This document shows positions 8,667 through 17,370 of a stretch of DNA of 64,000 bases, piece after piece (position 1 is the first letter of the stretch; every line of letters begins with the position of its first letter). The position numbers and the translations under genes were made by a program. The stretch comes from Opitutaceae bacterium (lineage in GTDB: Bacteria > Verrucomicrobiota > Verrucomicrobiia > Opitutales > Opitutaceae), in assembly GCA_014376585.1 (NCBI GenBank), contig JACMRG010000028.1:33373-97372 (forward strand), given 5' to 3'. The notes beneath the pieces were generated by a model. The model saw only the letters and a program-made list of their open reading frames with translations. It ran no database searches and had not been told where the DNA came from.

Positions 8667-9200
8667 TTACCAGCGGCGATAGTCCGGAGCGACGTAAACG
8701 ATCTCACGATCACGCCCGTGACGATGCCGCGGCTGCTCGGCCGCCACGACTACTACGGGCGCGCGACGCCATTGCGGCGCCGCCGGCACATAAACCACCC
8801 GCGTCGGCTCCTGCACATAAACCACGCGCGGTTGAGCCGGTTGCACATAGACGACCCGCGTCGCCGGCTGCGCGCACGGCTGAACCTCGACATAGACCGG
8901 GGCCTGCGACGCACATGCCACCGGCGCCGCCTGCACCAACGCCACCGGTTGAATCACCGGCTGCGTGTAAACCACTTGGCGAGGCTGGTCCACCACCGCC
9001 CCCAACAACGCGCCCGCCGCCGCACCGATGATGGCGCCCTCGCCCCAACGGTCGTGATTGTGGCCGCCGATAAAGGCCCCGGCGATCCCGCCGATCACCG
9101 CGCCGTTGGCAACGGCATTGGGCCGAAAAACTTGGGCGTGGGCCGGACTGATCCCGGCTGCCGCGGGCGAGAGCGTGAGGAGAAGTGCTTGGGTTTTCAT
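8667..9200 (-). CDS. Glycine-zipper exported protein
   Basis: The product is 177 residues from ATG 9200. An N-terminal signal sequence ends near PAHAQ, followed by a glycine-zipper segment (AVIGGIAGAFIGG, then GAIIGAAAGALLGAVV) of the kind found in outer-membrane and periplasmic proteins that insert into or span membranes. The C-terminal half is made of VVYVQP/VVYVPA-type short repeats rich in Val, Tyr, Pro and Gln and ends with a basic RHRHGRDRE segment. Similar proteins occur widely without known function. The ATG at 9200 gives a better signal peptide than the upstream in-frame start. Confidence 0.75.
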   Translation of the reverse strand: MKTQALLLTLSPAAAGISPAHAQVFRPNAVANGAVIGGIAGAFIGGHNHDRWGEGAIIGAAAGALLGAVVDQPRQVVYTQPVIQPVALVQAAPVACASQAPVYVEVQPCAQPATRVVYVQPAQPRVVYVQEPTRVVYVPAAPQWRRAPVVVVAAEQPRHRHGRDREIVYVAPDYRRW

Positions 9201-9393
9201 GTCACAAGGTAAGACGCCGCCGTTTCCGAAATGTTTACATTGTTTCACTCATCCCCGTTAAGTTTTTAGCGGAACATCCCAAAATCCCCTCTGTCGCGCC
9301 GCGTCTCCTCCGCCCGGCCTTCCGACGTTAGATCTTGGTCGAAAGCGAACTTCCGCCTTCCGCCCCTCGCGGTCACCCGCCTAGTCTTCCCGC

Positions 9394-9825
9394 GTGTCCA
9401 AGCCGCCCACTCTCGAAGAGCCGCTGATCAAGCGCCGCAGCTTCCGCAATTTTTTCGCTTCGGTGCGTTACGCCATCGACGGCTTCTTCGCTGCGTTGAA
9501 ACACGAACCCTCGTTCCGCGAAGACCTCATCTTTGCCATTTTACTGGTCCCGCTCGCGATCATTTTGCCCGTCAACGCCGTCTCCACCGCGCTGATGATC
9601 GCGTCGCTCATCCTCATCTTGATCGTCGAGCTGCTCAACTCCGCCATCGAGTGGGTCATCGACTACATCCGCCCGGAGATTCACCCCCTCGCCAAGCGCA
9701 TCAAAGACATGGCGAGCGCCGCCGTCTTCCTGAGCTACATCAACTGTATCGTGATTTGGGTGATCCTCCTCTGGCCCGACAATGCCGTCTGGCGCCGCAT
9801 CGGCGACATGATCACCGGCCACTGA
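9394..9825 (+). CDS. dgkA: Diacylglycerol kinase, DgkA family
   Basis: The 143-residue integral membrane protein has three predicted helices and the DgkA signature VELLNSAIEWVIDYI followed by H-LAKRIKDMASAAVFL, which contains the catalytic glutamate and the conserved lysine-aspartate pair. The enzyme phosphorylates diacylglycerol, or undecaprenol in some Gram-positives, to phosphatidic acid in the inner membrane, recycling lipid released by envelope glycan synthesis. Translation probably starts at GTG 9394. A small membrane-protein gene follows after 6 bases and is probably co-transcribed. Confidence 0.93.
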   Translation: MSKPPTLEEPLIKRRSFRNFFASVRYAIDGFFAALKHEPSFREDLIFAILLVPLAIILPVNAVSTALMIASLILILIVELLNSAIEWVIDYIRPEIHPLAKRIKDMASAAVFLSYINCIVIWVILLWPDNAVWRRIGDMITGH

Positions 9826-9831
9826 GCGTCC

Positions 9832-10053
9832 ATGGCTTTTTTCCTGTTTATTCCGATGGCCGTCATTTCATGGATCTATCGGCATGAACTGGGAATGTGC
9901 GCCCTCGTGATCTATTGGGGCCTTTGGGTTATCGGGCTGATTACAACCATCCAGAGCGCAGTGCATTTGGGATTCTTTGTCGGCTTCGAATGTCTGCTTG
10001 CGGTCGCGATGCTGATCCATCTCGGCGTCAACCCGATCGTGCCTCGCTGGTAG
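9832..10053 (+). CDS. Small hydrophobic membrane protein
   Basis: A 73-residue peptide starts 6 bases after the dgkA stop and contains about three hydrophobic stretches (FFLFIPMAVISWIY, LVIYWGLWVIGLIT, GFFVGFECLLAVAMLIHL). No family is recognised. Its placement directly after dgkA and its coherent membrane character support a real, co-transcribed gene. It converges on the LptF/G-like gene, with 11 bases between the stops. Confidence 0.6.
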   Translation: MAFFLFIPMAVISWIYRHELGMCALVIYWGLWVIGLITTIQSAVHLGFFVGFECLLAVAMLIHLGVNPIVPRW

Positions 10054-10064
10054 CGGCCCCACCC

Positions 10065-11177
10065 TCACCGCAGCCGCACCAAAAACCAGCCTGCCAGCAT
10101 CGTCATCCCGATATTCGGCAGCCACGCCGCCAGCACCGGATCGACGATCTGTTTGGTCGCCAGCGACGCCGCCATGTTGGCCATCACGTAATACAGGAAA
10201 AAAAGTCCGATCGATTTCGACACGCCCACCGCCGGGTTCGCACGCACGCCCGTCACGGCAAACGGGATCGCGATCGCGATCACGATGAGCGGCCCGAGCG
10301 TGTCCGCGATCAGCCCGAAGAAACGCACCGCATACGGCACGCCCTTCGGATTGTGCTCCACTTCGAAGTAATCGATCAGCCGCTCCAGTTCGCGAAACGA
10401 CAGGTCCACCGGCCGCCGGTCGATCAGCAACATCAGCGTCGGATCTTCCCTGTATTTCTCCATGAATTTCTCCGCGAACGGCACCGAGGCCGTCAGCTCG
10501 CCCGTCTCCGCTTGAAAGGTCAGCTCGCGCCCGTCCTTAAACATCCAGCCGCGCCGCGTCTCGTCATACCACGCCTGCGCCGCCACCAGCCGCGTCGTCT
10601 CCCGTCGGCGCGCATCCAGCTCCGAGACCGACACGCCATAGCCACGCTGTGCGAACTTTCCATAGCGGTTAAAAAACCACATCCGCCGCGCGCCGGGATT
10701 GTCGAAACCCACGCTGTTCACCGAACCGATCCGGTCCGCCGGCAACGTCTGCGCCTGCCGCCGATACTCGAGTCCGTCCTTCAACGACCGCGATTCCTCC
10801 ACCGACCACGGCACCACCGTGACGTTGAGCCACCACGACAACATGCACGCGAACACCCCCACGACCCACACCGGCGCCATCAGCCGGCCAAAGCCCACGC
10901 CGGCCGCGCGCATCGCCGTCAGCTCGTTGGCGCGATGCAGTTTCCCCAGTGCAAACATCAGCGACACCAACAACGCCAGCGGCAGCACGACCGTCAAAAA
11001 ACTCGGCATCGTCACGAAGAAATACCGCCAAAGCTCCCCCCCCCGCGCCCCGCCCTCCCGCAGCCCGCGGAAATCGTCATACATCACCTGCACGAGCAAC
11101 AGTCCGCAGGTCGCCACCAACACGAGCCCGAGGATTTGCAGCCACTCTCGCAAAAGATGCCGGTCAAACGTGTTCAC
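10065..11177 (-). CDS. LptF/LptG-family lipopolysaccharide export permease
   Basis: I chose GTG 11177, which gives 370 residues starting NTFDRHLLREWLQIL after the initiator, the normal beginning of LptF/LptG proteins; the frame is open further upstream but that part overlaps the divergent binding-protein gene. Membrane helices lie near the N-terminus (about 13-35), around 55-115, and in the last 90 residues, flanking a large periplasmic beta-jellyroll domain. LptF and LptG form the membrane part of LptB2FG, which extracts lipopolysaccharide from the inner membrane and passes it to LptC. Only one such gene is in the window, so I cannot say which of the two it is. Confidence 0.88.
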   Translation of the reverse strand: MNTFDRHLLREWLQILGLVLVATCGLLLVQVMYDDFRGLREGGARGGELWRYFFVTMPSFLTVVLPLALLVSLMFALGKLHRANELTAMRAAGVGFGRLMAPVWVVGVFACMLSWWLNVTVVPWSVEESRSLKDGLEYRRQAQTLPADRIGSVNSVGFDNPGARRMWFFNRYGKFAQRGYGVSVSELDARRRETTRLVAAQAWYDETRRGWMFKDGRELTFQAETGELTASVPFAEKFMEKYREDPTLMLLIDRRPVDLSFRELERLIDYFEVEHNPKGVPYAVRFFGLIADTLGPLIVIAIAIPFAVTGVRANPAVGVSKSIGLFFLYYVMANMAASLATKQIVDPVLAAWLPNIGMTMLAGWFLVRLR

Positions 11178-11351
11178 TCCGTCACACGAACCCTCGCCCC
11201 GCCCCACGCCAAGCCCAATCACCCGCGTGCGAACATTCACTTCCCGCACCCCGTCCAAAAATTTAGCCCCCGAACCAACGTCTTGGTTGAAAACCTGCTC
11301 TCGCTGCCCTTGCCTCCCACTTTCGCGACCCAACCCGGACCGTATTTCTCT

Positions 11352-12479
11352 ATGTTTTTCGCCCCGCGTCCCCTGATTCTTACCGCCCTCGTCGCGCTCG
11401 TCACGACCTTCGCCGGCGCCCAGGAGACCATCAAAATCGGCGAGTTCGCCTCCCTCACTGGCAAAGAGGCCACCTACGGTCAGACCGTCAACAAGGGCAC
11501 CCGCCTCGCCTTCGAAGAAACCAACGCCGCCGGCGGCGTCCTCGGTCGCAAACTCCAACTCGTCACCGAGGACGACCAATCAAAACCCGGCGAATCCGCC
11601 ACCGTCGTCAAAAAACTCATCTCCCGGGAAAAAGTCGTCGCGATCCTCGGCGAGCTCACCTCGGGCCGCACCCTCGAGGCCGCACCCATCGCTCAAGCCG
11701 CCAAAATCCCCCTCGTCTCCCCCGGCGCCACCGCCGTCGAGGTCACCACCAAGGGCAACTACATCTTCCGCGTCTGCTTCATCGACGAGTTTCAGGGCAC
11801 CGTCATGGCGAAGTTCGCCTTGGACACCTTAAAAGTCCGCCGCCTCGCCCTGCTCTCGTCCGTCTCCTCCGCGCAAAGCGTCGGCCTCTCCAAATTTTTC
11901 CGCGAGCGTATCACCGCCGGCGGCGGCGCCGTCGCCCTTGAGCAGAAATACGGCGAAGGTGACAAAGACTTCCGCGCCCAGCTCACCGCCATCAAGGCCG
12001 CCAACGTCGAGGCCATCTTCGTCCCCGGCTACTACGCCGAGGCCGCCCTCGTCTCAAAGCAGGCGCGCGAGCTCGGCCTCACCGTCCCCCTCCTCGGCAT
12101 CGACGCTTGGGAATCCTCGCAACTCATCTCCGTCGGCGGTGCCGCCGTCGAGGGCTGCTACTTCTCCACTCACTACTCGCCCGAGAACAAATCCTCCGCC
12201 GTCGTCGCGTTTAACCAACGCTTCCGCGCCCGCTGGAACGAAGATTCCAACGCCCTCTCCGCCCTCGCCTACGACGCCGCCAAGGTTCTGATCGATGCGA
12301 TCAAACGCGCCGGCTCCACCGACGGTGCCAAAATCCGCGACGCCCTCGCCGCCACGAAAAACTACGCCGCCGTCACCGGCTCCATCACCTTCGACGCCCA
12401 GCGCAATCCCACCAAATCCGCCGTCGTCCTCACCGTGAAAAACGGCAAGTTCACCTTCGTCCAGGACGTGAACCCCTGA
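11352..12479 (+). CDS. Branched-chain amino acid-type ABC substrate-binding protein (paralogue 1 of 4)
   Basis: From ATG 11352 the product is 375 residues with a signal peptide (about 1-23, ending FAGAQ) and a type I periplasmic binding fold of the LivJ/LivK family. The mature protein begins ETIKIGEFASLTGKEATYGQ and carries GGVLGRKLQLVTEDDQSKP and YIFRVCFIDEFQGTVMA. Family members bind branched-chain amino acids, amides, urea or aromatic compounds and deliver them to LivHMGF-type transporters. It heads a run of four paralogues, separated from the second by 142 bases that hold an ATCCGTGTC-type repeat. It starts divergently from the LptF/G-like gene. Confidence 0.93.
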   Translation: MFFAPRPLILTALVALVTTFAGAQETIKIGEFASLTGKEATYGQTVNKGTRLAFEETNAAGGVLGRKLQLVTEDDQSKPGESATVVKKLISREKVVAILGELTSGRTLEAAPIAQAAKIPLVSPGATAVEVTTKGNYIFRVCFIDEFQGTVMAKFALDTLKVRRLALLSSVSSAQSVGLSKFFRERITAGGGAVALEQKYGEGDKDFRAQLTAIKAANVEAIFVPGYYAEAALVSKQARELGLTVPLLGIDAWESSQLISVGGAAVEGCYFSTHYSPENKSSAVVAFNQRFRARWNEDSNALSALAYDAAKVLIDAIKRAGSTDGAKIRDALAATKNYAAVTGSITFDAQRNPTKSAVVLTVKNGKFTFVQDVNP

Positions 12480-12554
12480 GCCCTCCGCCGATCTTTCTCT
12501 TTCCTCTTACTCTTAATTTTTCTCCATCCCTCCCCTTCTCCCCGCCTTTTCCGT

Positions 12555-12589
12555 ATCCGTGTCCATCCGTGTAATCCGTGGTTAAAAAA
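12555..12589 (+). repeat. ATCCGTG tandem repeat ahead of binding protein 2
   Basis: Three units of about 10 bases (ATCCGTGTCC, ATCCGTGTA, ATCCGTGGTT) followed by an A run read toward the gene that starts at 12622. The same consensus recurs near 17371-17543 and 58426. Confidence 0.7.
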
Positions 12590-12621
12590 CCCTCCCTTCC
12601 CCCTCCCTTTTTTCCCTCTCA

Positions 12622-13758
12622 ATGAAATCCCCCGCCCGTCTCCTCACCCTCGCCGCCCTCGCGGTCGCCGCCATCGCCGCGCCGCTCGCCCGCGCCGCCG
12701 AGCCCATCAAGATCGGAGAATACGCTTCGCTGACCGGCAAGGAAGCCGGCTTCGGCCAAACTTCTCACCACGGCGTGGTCCTCGCCCTCGAGGAAATCAA
12801 CGCCGCCGGCGGCGTCCTCGGCCGCCCGTTGGAACTCGCCTACGAGGATAACCAGACCAAGTCCGGCGAATCCGCCACCGCCGTGAAAAAACTCCTCTCC
12901 CGCGACAAGGTCGTCGCCCTCATCGGCGAAGTTTCCTCCGGTCGTTCCCTTGAGGCCGCCCCCATCGCGCAGGCCGCGAAGATCCCCATGATCGCCCCCG
13001 CCGCGACCAATCCCAAGGTCACGCAGACCGGCAACTACATCTTCCGCGTCTGCTTCATCGATCCGTTCCAAGGCACCGTCATGGCGAAGTTCGCCAAGCA
13101 AGACCTCAAGGCCAAGCGCGTCGCCGTCCTCTCCAGCGTCTCCAACGCCTACAGCCTCGGCCTCGCCAAGTTCTTCAAAGAAACCTTCGTCCCCGCCGGC
13201 GGCGTGATCGCCACCGAGAAAAATTTCTCCGAAGGCGACAAAGATTTCCGCGCCCAGCTCACCGCCGTGAAGGCCGCCAACGTGGACGCCATCTTCGTCC
13301 CCAGCTACTACACCGAGGCCGCCCTCATCGCCCGCCAAGCCCGCGACCTCGGCATCACCGTCCCGATCTTCGGCGGCGACGGCTGGGAAGATGAGCAACT
13401 CCTTTCCATCGGTGGCGACGCCCTCAACGGGTGCTACTACTCCACCCACTTTTCCGCCGAAAACACCGACCCCGTCGTCGCCAAGTTCGTCGTCAAATAC
13501 AAAGCCCGCTGGAACAACGAAGTTCCCGGCGCCTTTTCCGCCCTCGGCTACGATGCCGTTTACGTCCTCGCCGATGCCATCAAGCGCGCCGGCACCACCG
13601 ACGGCCCCAAGCTCCGCGACGCCCTCGCCGCCACCAAGAATTTCCCCGGCGCCAGCGGCGTGACCACCCTCGATAAGGACCGCAACGCCTCCAAAGCCGC
13701 CACCATCATCGCGATCAAGGGCGGCAAACAGCTGTTCTTCAAAACCGTCGCTCCATGA
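12622..13758 (+). CDS. Branched-chain amino acid-type ABC substrate-binding protein (paralogue 2 of 4)
   Basis: The 378-residue product has a signal peptide (about 1-27, ending PLARA) and then the same fold and motifs as its neighbours: IKIGEYASLTGKEAGFGQ, GGVLGRPLELAYEDNQTK, NYIFRVCFIDPFQGTVMA and PIFGGDGWEDEQL. The ligand probably sits near the GGDGWE loop. Its stop overlaps the start of the third paralogue by four bases (ATGA), which implies translational coupling. Confidence 0.93.
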   Translation: MKSPARLLTLAALAVAAIAAPLARAAEPIKIGEYASLTGKEAGFGQTSHHGVVLALEEINAAGGVLGRPLELAYEDNQTKSGESATAVKKLLSRDKVVALIGEVSSGRSLEAAPIAQAAKIPMIAPAATNPKVTQTGNYIFRVCFIDPFQGTVMAKFAKQDLKAKRVAVLSSVSNAYSLGLAKFFKETFVPAGGVIATEKNFSEGDKDFRAQLTAVKAANVDAIFVPSYYTEAALIARQARDLGITVPIFGGDGWEDEQLLSIGGDALNGCYYSTHFSAENTDPVVAKFVVKYKARWNNEVPGAFSALGYDAVYVLADAIKRAGTTDGPKLRDALAATKNFPGASGVTTLDKDRNASKAATIIAIKGGKQLFFKTVAP

Positions 13759-14894
13759 CGTCCCCCCTCGCACCGCGCCGCCTCATCCGCGGCGCGGTTT
13801 TGCTTTCGGTCTTCGCACTCGTTGCCCGTGCCGCCGGGCCCATCAAGCTCGGCGAGGTCGCCTCGCTCACCGGCAAAGAAGCCGCCTTCGGCCAGCAAGC
13901 CCACCGCGGCATCCAGATGGCCATCGACGAGGTCAACGCTCGCGGCGGCGTCCTCGGCCGTCCACTTGCCCTCGTTTCCGAAGACAACCAGTCCAAGCCC
14001 GGCGACTCCGCCACCATCGCCAAGAAACTCCTCAGCCGCGAAAAGGTCGTCGCCCTCCTTTGCACCGGCACGTCGTCGAACTGCCTGGAAGTCGCGCCCC
14101 TCGCCCAGTCCGCCCGCATCCCGCTCATCGGCACCACCGCGACCGCGCCCGAGGTCACCGAGAAGCGCGACTACGTTTTCCGTTCCTGCTTCATCGATCC
14201 GTTTCAAGGCGCCGTCCTCGCCAAGTTCGCCACCAGCACGCTCGAGGCGAAACGCGTCGCCCTGCTGACCTCCGTTTCCGCCTCCTACAGCGTCGGTCTC
14301 TCCAAAGTCTTCCGCGAAAAGTTCGCCGCCCTCGGCGGTGAAATCTCCGCCGACCAAAAATATTCCGAAGGCGACAAAGATTTCCGCGCCCAACTCACCG
14401 CCATCAAAGCCGCCAAAGTGGATGCCATCGCCGTCACCGGATTTTACACCGAGGCCGCACTCATCTGTAAACAGGCTCGCGATCTCGGCCTCACGATTCC
14501 GATTTTCGGCGGCGACGGCTGGGAAGCCCCCGAGCTCATCGAAATCGGCGGCACCGCCGTCAACGGCACCTACTACGCGAGCCACTACTCTTCCGAAAGC
14601 ACCGCGCCTGAGGTCAGCGAGTTCGTGAAAAAATACCGCGCGCGGTTCAATGGCGACACCCCCGACTCCATGGCCCCGCTCGCCTACGACGCCACCTTCA
14701 TCATCGCGGAAGCCATCACCCGCGCCGGCTCCACCGAGGGCCCGAAACTCCGCGACGCGCTCGCCGCCACCAAAAATTTTCCCGGTGTCACCGGTCGCAC
14801 CACCATCGACCCGCAGCGCAACGCCTCCAAGCCCGCCGTCATGCTCGCCGTGAAAAATGGCAAAGCCACTTACGTCGCCACCATCGAACCATGA
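13755..14894 (+). CDS. Branched-chain amino acid-type ABC substrate-binding protein (paralogue 3 of 4)
   Basis: The 379-residue exported binding protein (signal peptide about 1-28) has IKLGEVASLTGKEAAFGQ, GGVLGRPLALVSEDNQSKP, RSCFIDPFQGAVLAKF and PIFGGDGWEAPELIEIGG. It overlaps both neighbours by four bases, so paralogues 2 to 4 are read as one coupled block. In the hinge region it differs from paralogue 2 (CTGTSSNCLEVAP in place of GEVSSGRSLEAAP), so its ligand could differ. Confidence 0.93.
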   Translation: MTSPLAPRRLIRGAVLLSVFALVARAAGPIKLGEVASLTGKEAAFGQQAHRGIQMAIDEVNARGGVLGRPLALVSEDNQSKPGDSATIAKKLLSREKVVALLCTGTSSNCLEVAPLAQSARIPLIGTTATAPEVTEKRDYVFRSCFIDPFQGAVLAKFATSTLEAKRVALLTSVSASYSVGLSKVFREKFAALGGEISADQKYSEGDKDFRAQLTAIKAAKVDAIAVTGFYTEAALICKQARDLGLTIPIFGGDGWEAPELIEIGGTAVNGTYYASHYSSESTAPEVSEFVKKYRARFNGDTPDSMAPLAYDATFIIAEAITRAGSTEGPKLRDALAATKNFPGVTGRTTIDPQRNASKPAVMLAVKNGKATYVATIEP

Positions 14895-16012
14895 CCCTCC
14901 GCCCCCCCGCCCTTCTCTCGCTCGCGTTTCTCGCGCTCGCCGCCCACGCCGCCGATCCCATCAAGCTCGGCCACTACGGCTCGCTCACCGGTAAAGACGG
15001 CGCCTTCGGTGCCGCCACCCGCAAGGGCGTCATCCTCGCCATCGATGAAATCAACGGCAAGGGCGGTGTCCTCGGCCGACCGCTCCAATACCTCGTCGAA
15101 GACACCCAGTCCAAAGCCGGCGAAGCCGTCACCGCGGTAAAAAAACTCATCTCGCGGGACAAGGTCGTCGCCGTCATCGGCGCCAACGCCTCCGCCACCT
15201 CCCTCGAAGCCGCGCCCATTTGCCAAAACGCCAAAATTCCCATGATGGCGATTTCCTCGACCAACCCGCGCGTCACCGAGGTCGGCGACTACATCTTCCG
15301 CATCTGCTTCATCGATCCGTTCCAAGGCGCCGTCCTCTCCAAATTCGCCGCCACCTCCCTCAAAGCCAAGCGCGTCGCCCTCATCACCGCCGTCAACTCG
15401 CCCTACAGCATGGGCCTCTCCGCCGTCATGCGCCGGGACTTCACCGCCCGCGGCGGCGAGATCGTCGCCGAACAAAAATACACCGAAGGCGAAAAAGATT
15501 TCCGCGCCCAGCTTACCGCCATCCGCCCCCTCAGGCCCGACGTCATCGCCATCACCGGCTTCTACACCGAGGTCGCCCTCATGTGCAAACAAGCCCGCGA
15601 CCTCGGCATTACCGTCCCCTTCATCGGCGGCGACGGTTGGGAAGCCCCGCAATTGATCGAGCTCGGCGGCAAGGCGGTCGAAGGCACCTACTACTCCACC
15701 TACTTCTCCGCCGAGAATGACGCCCCCGAAGTCCGCTCCTTCGTTGATCGCTACAGGGCCATGTGGAACAACGAAGTCCCCGAAGCCGTCGCCGCCCTCG
15801 GCTACGACGCCGTCTATCTGATCGCCGCCGCCATGACGAAAGCCGGCACCACCGACAGCGCCCCCCTCCGCGCCGCCATCGCCGCAACCAAGGATTTCCC
15901 CGGCGTCACCGGTCGCACCACCATCGACGAAAAGCGCAACAGCGCCAAAGCCGCCGTCATGCTCACGGTAAAAAACGGCCGCTCCCAGTTCTTCGAGGCC
16001 GTGACTCCGTGA
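14891..16012 (+). CDS. Branched-chain amino acid-type ABC substrate-binding protein (paralogue 4 of 4)
   Basis: The 373-residue exported protein (signal peptide about 1-20, ending LAAHA) belongs to the same LivJ/LivK-like family: IKLGHYGSLTGKDGAFG, GGVLGRPLQYLVEDTQSK, RICFIDPFQGAVLSKF and PFIGGDGWEAPQLIELGG. It is the last binding protein before the permease genes, though a four-helix-bundle gene flanked by inverted heptamer repeats lies between. One transporter with four binding proteins implies a wider substrate range. Confidence 0.93.
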   Translation: MTLRPPALLSLAFLALAAHAADPIKLGHYGSLTGKDGAFGAATRKGVILAIDEINGKGGVLGRPLQYLVEDTQSKAGEAVTAVKKLISRDKVVAVIGANASATSLEAAPICQNAKIPMMAISSTNPRVTEVGDYIFRICFIDPFQGAVLSKFAATSLKAKRVALITAVNSPYSMGLSAVMRRDFTARGGEIVAEQKYTEGEKDFRAQLTAIRPLRPDVIAITGFYTEVALMCKQARDLGITVPFIGGDGWEAPQLIELGGKAVEGTYYSTYFSAENDAPEVRSFVDRYRAMWNNEVPEAVAALGYDAVYLIAAAMTKAGTTDSAPLRAAIAATKDFPGVTGRTTIDEKRNSAKAAVMLTVKNGRSQFFEAVTP

Positions 16013-16027
16013 GCGCGCAACGCGCTG

Positions 16028-16466
16028 GCTGAGAGTTGAGTGCTGAGAGTTGAGAGACCCAAACCTGCCGAATGTTTAACTTTGAGAAACTTGAAGTCTG
16101 GCAGAAATCCGTCGCCTATGCGGGCGCGGTTTACCGCGCGACCAAGACATTCCCAAAAGAAGAACAGTTCGGCCTGACCAACCAGATCCGCCGTGCCGCC
16201 GCTTCCATCGCTTCGAATATAGCCGAGGGCTCCGCCCGGCCCCCGGCCGACTACGCCCGATTTCTTGGCTATGCGGTTGGCTCGCTCTTTGAGGTCGTGA
16301 CTCAGGCCACCATCGCCCGCAACGAGGCCTACATCACCGCCGAAATTTACCAGCAACTCTATATCGACGCCGAAGAAATCAGCCGAATGCTCAGCGGACT
16401 CCGCCGCTCCCTCGGTGAGTGACAACACAGTCCGAATCTCTCAACTCTCAGCCCTCAACTCTCAAC
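16028..16466. mobile_element. Outward-facing heptamer inverted repeats enclosing the S23-type gene
   Basis: The left arm 16028-16057 is the reverse complement of the right arm 16437-16466 with 28 of 30 bases matching. Both arms are four-unit versions of TCTCARC and read away from the enclosed gene. The unit interrupts the liv operon between the last binding protein and livH. Terminal inverted repeats around a single cargo gene are what a small mobile cassette would look like, but no target-site duplication is obvious and no transposase is inside, so mobility is inference. Confidence 0.55.
16072..16422 (+). CDS. Four-helix-bundle protein of the S23 / 23S rRNA intervening-sequence family
   Basis: The 116-residue product matches the TIGR02436 four-helix-bundle family: it begins FNFEKLEVWQKSVAYA, has FPKEEQFGLTNQIRRAA and SIASNIAEGSAR, and ends in a helical tail. 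Members were first seen within intervening sequences of 23S rRNA genes but are common as free-standing genes with unknown function; a pentameric nucleic-acid-binding role has been suggested for one of them. Its position inside an amino-acid transporter operon, bracketed by inverted heptamer repeats, suggests insertion as a cassette rather than a part in transport. The reading frame is intact. Confidence 0.9.
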   Translation: MFNFEKLEVWQKSVAYAGAVYRATKTFPKEEQFGLTNQIRRAAASIASNIAEGSARPPADYARFLGYAVGSLFEVVTQATIARNEAYITAEIYQQLYIDAEEISRMLSGLRRSLGE

Positions 16467-16472
16467 TTCCCC

Positions 16473-17363
16473 TTGTCCGAATTCCTCCAGCAGCTTCTAA
16501 ACGGCCTGTCCCTCGGCGCCATCTACGCGCTCATCGCGCTCGGCTACACGATGGTTTACGGCGTTCTCCGGTTCATTAATTTCGCGCACTCCGACGTGTT
16601 CATGGTCGGCTCGTTTATCGGCTACTACGCCGGCAAGCACGTCCCGGAGCGCACCTATTGGGGCGGCCTTCTGGTCCTAGTCGTCGCCATGCTCGGCTGC
16701 GCTCTGCTGGGCATGCTCATCGAGCGCCTTTGCTACCGCCGCCTCCGCGGCTCCGCCACGCTCAACGTCCTTATCACCGCCATCGGCGTTTCCCTGCTCC
16801 TCGAGTATTCCGGCCAGGTCTTCTTCGGCGCCACGCCGCGCACGTTCCCCGACATTTTCCCTTCAACTAATTTCGCCTTCGGCAGTCTCGTCATCTCCAG
16901 CAACCAGATCCTCGTCATAGTCGTCGCCACGCTGCTCATGGTGGCGCTGCAACTCATCGTCTATCGCACGAAAATCGGCACCGCCATGCGCGCCGTCTCG
17001 CTCAACCCGAAGGCCGCCCAGCTCGTCGGCGTGAACAACGATATCGTCATCTCCTTCACCTTCGGCCTCGGCTCCGCCCTCGCCGCCGCCGGTGGTATTC
17101 TTTACGCGATTAATTATCCGTCGATCGATCCACTCATGGGCGTGATGCCCGGCCTCAAGGCTTTCGTGGCCGCCGTCCTCGGTGGCATCGGTAACATCCC
17201 CGGCGCCGCCCTCGGCGGCCTCCTCCTCGGCACCGTCGAGACCTTCGTCAACGGCAGCCAGTGGTCCACCTACAAGGACGCCATCGCCTTCGCGATTCTC
17301 ATCGGCATCCTGCTCTTCCGCCCCGCCGGTCTCCTCGGCAAGTTCACGGTCGAAAAAGTCTGA
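16473..17363 (+). CDS. livH: Branched-chain amino acid ABC transporter permease LivH
   Basis: The protein is about 296 residues if it starts at TTG 16473 (SEFLQQLLNGLSLGAIYALI follows), which matches the usual LivH N-terminus. An upstream GTG at 16419 is in frame but would add residues that are only a translation of the heptamer repeat (SLNSQPSTLN), so I prefer the TTG. Eight or so membrane helices, ALGYTMVYGVLRFINFAHSD near the start and GGIGNIPGAALGGLLLG near the end identify LivH. It pairs with LivM to form the inner-membrane channel energised by LivG and LivF. Confidence 0.92.
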   Translation: MSEFLQQLLNGLSLGAIYALIALGYTMVYGVLRFINFAHSDVFMVGSFIGYYAGKHVPERTYWGGLLVLVVAMLGCALLGMLIERLCYRRLRGSATLNVLITAIGVSLLLEYSGQVFFGATPRTFPDIFPSTNFAFGSLVISSNQILVIVVATLLMVALQLIVYRTKIGTAMRAVSLNPKAAQLVGVNNDIVISFTFGLGSALAAAGGILYAINYPSIDPLMGVMPGLKAFVAAVLGGIGNIPGAALGGLLLGTVETFVNGSQWSTYKDAIAFAILIGILLFRPAGLLGKFTVEKV

Positions 17364-17370
17364 GTCAGAA

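Noticed and set aside
16437..16466. Possible CRISPR-like direct repeats in the heptamer arrays
   Set aside because: Units are only 7 bases with no spacers, and no cas genes are present.
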